Part shown: one piece after another, positions 63,424 through 64,000 of the stretch | Layout: the number at the start of each line of letters is the position of its first letter | Numbering within the stretch: the first letter of the stretch is position 1 | From: Alicyclobacillus_A sp963788285 | Lineage (GTDB): Bacteria > Bacillota > Bacilli > Alicyclobacillales > Alicyclobacillaceae | Length of the DNA: 64,000 bases | Reading direction: 5' to 3' | Assembly: GCA_963788285.1 (NCBI GenBank) | Contig: CAWBGB010000012.1 | Location: 434,001-498,000 of the forward strand | Position numbers and translations under genes: made by a program | Notes under the pieces: generated by a model | Seen by the model: only the letters and a program-made list of their open reading frames with translations | Database searches by the model: none | What the model was told of the DNA's origin: nothing

Positions 63424-64000
63424 TGTGGATGGTACTTTGTTAACCAAAGATTCCATATCGCGCAAAGACATAGCCTCAGTCCAGCGTGCAGCCGCTCAAG
63501 GGATTGATGTTTGTTTAGCATCTGGACGCATGTATCCAGAACTACAAGAGATCGTAAAGCAGTTAAATGTTCGTTGTCACTGTGTGAGCCAAAATGGCTC
63601 CTTTGTTCATACAAGTACAGGACAGATGATAAAATCGGCCAGCTTTGATTTACTGATAGCTCATCAGCTCCTTTCAATAGCGAAAAACGGACAATTTCCT
63701 TACACGGTTAGTTGCTCAGACAATCAGATTTACATTTCTCAAAGGGAAAGTGCATCAGAATTAAAGGCTCGTATGTTCATGTCAGTCAATGAATGCCTTG
63801 AAATTGAAAGTGTATTTGGAAAGGGTATTTTGCCATGCAAATTCTCGTTCTTTGGAGAACTGAACGCCCTGGAGGATTTCCGGTTGAAATTACTTGAACG
63901 ATTCCCGCAAGAGATCAACACGTTTATTTCTGACAAAGACTGTCTGGATGTTATGCCTCGTCATGTATCAAAAGGGGATGGATTAAAAGCGCTCCTACAT
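63401..64000 (+). CDS. HAD hydrolase, Cof type (partial, cut by window end)
   Basis: ATG 63401, GAGGGGG 10 bases upstream; 200 codons without stop to the end of the window. Motif I DVDGTLL with nucleophile Asp (FVSDVDGTLLTKDSISRKD), motif II in CLASGRMYPELQEI, then the Cof cap domain (CVSQNGSFVHTSTGQMIKS). Motif III begins at RHVSKGDGLKALL. Motif IV lies beyond the window. A likely sugar-phosphate phosphatase; the overlap with the DeoR gene supports that. Confidence 0.9.
   Translation, partial: MIRLFVSDVDGTLLTKDSISRKDIASVQRAAAQGIDVCLASGRMYPELQEIVKQLNVRCHCVSQNGSFVHTSTGQMIKSASFDLLIAHQLLSIAKNGQFPYTVSCSDNQIYISQRESASELKARMFMSVNECLEIESVFGKGILPCKFSFFGELNALEDFRLKLLERFPQEINTFISDKDCLDVMPRHVSKGDGLKALLH

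Overview
This window looks like part of a chromosome from a Gram-positive bacterium (Bacillota). The evidence is strong AGGAGG-type ribosome binding sites, a long-form hibernation factor HPF, and a qox-type menaquinol oxidase operon with ctaA and ctaB. It also has a cydABCD-type cytochrome bd locus, lipobox lipoproteins and GC near 50%. A member or relative of the Alicyclobacillaceae is my inference; no rRNA or other taxonomic marker is present.

Layout. 0-12 kb is accessory: a dead IS5/IS1182-like element, a yqaE remnant, an MFS exporter, a decayed SBBP-repeat protein, two tandem genes for 14-residue Gln/Ala/Leu repeat proteins, a 350-bp (AAGCCTG)n microsatellite, a lipoprotein and a complete IS3 element. 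12-18 kb holds a PucR-type regulator divergent from formaldehyde dehydrogenase plus an aquaporin, then a membrane glycosyltransferase. 18-25 kb is the intact quinol oxidase / heme A operon (minus strand: subunits II, I, III, IV, ctaB, ctaA). 25-34 kb has hpf, three universal stress proteins, a PAS histidine kinase, a Zn-alcohol dehydrogenase broken in a poly-T run, a membrane protein beside a NarL-type response regulator, and a deletion-derived partial copy of the cyd locus. 35-41 kb is a graveyard: IS110, an MFS remnant joined to a CopA remnant, remnants of hpf and usp, a truncated hydrolase, a glutamate-synthase-like fragment; copZ and L-lactate dehydrogenase are intact. 42-48.5 kb is the long cydABCD locus, itself carrying frameshifts in cydA (start) and the last ABC gene, followed by a fragment of a second oxidase subunit II. 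49-53.3 kb is a nest of mobile DNA: a second IS5/IS1182-like copy inside an IS256 gene, XRE repressors, an excisionase, a SUKH immunity pseudogene and a tRNA-Leu 3' fragment that looks like an attachment site. 53.9-58.5 kb holds a flavodoxin/WrbA-like protein, a membrane protein, a membrane J-protein, an Fsr-like MFS exporter and a lipoprotein. 58.6-64 kb has a complete IS21 element flanked by broken genes (SDR, ECF sigma, DinB) and a DeoR regulator overlapping a HAD phosphatase cut by the window end.

Function. Intact genes emphasise aerobic and micro-aerobic respiration, formaldehyde/alcohol/lactate metabolism and dormancy-type stress proteins (HPF, Usp). Their proximity to a NarL-family regulator recalls hypoxia/dormancy regulons such as DosR; that is an inference. 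Many genes carry single-base indels or stops, so either real genome decay (supported by independent lesions in the two IS copies) or some assembly error must be considered.
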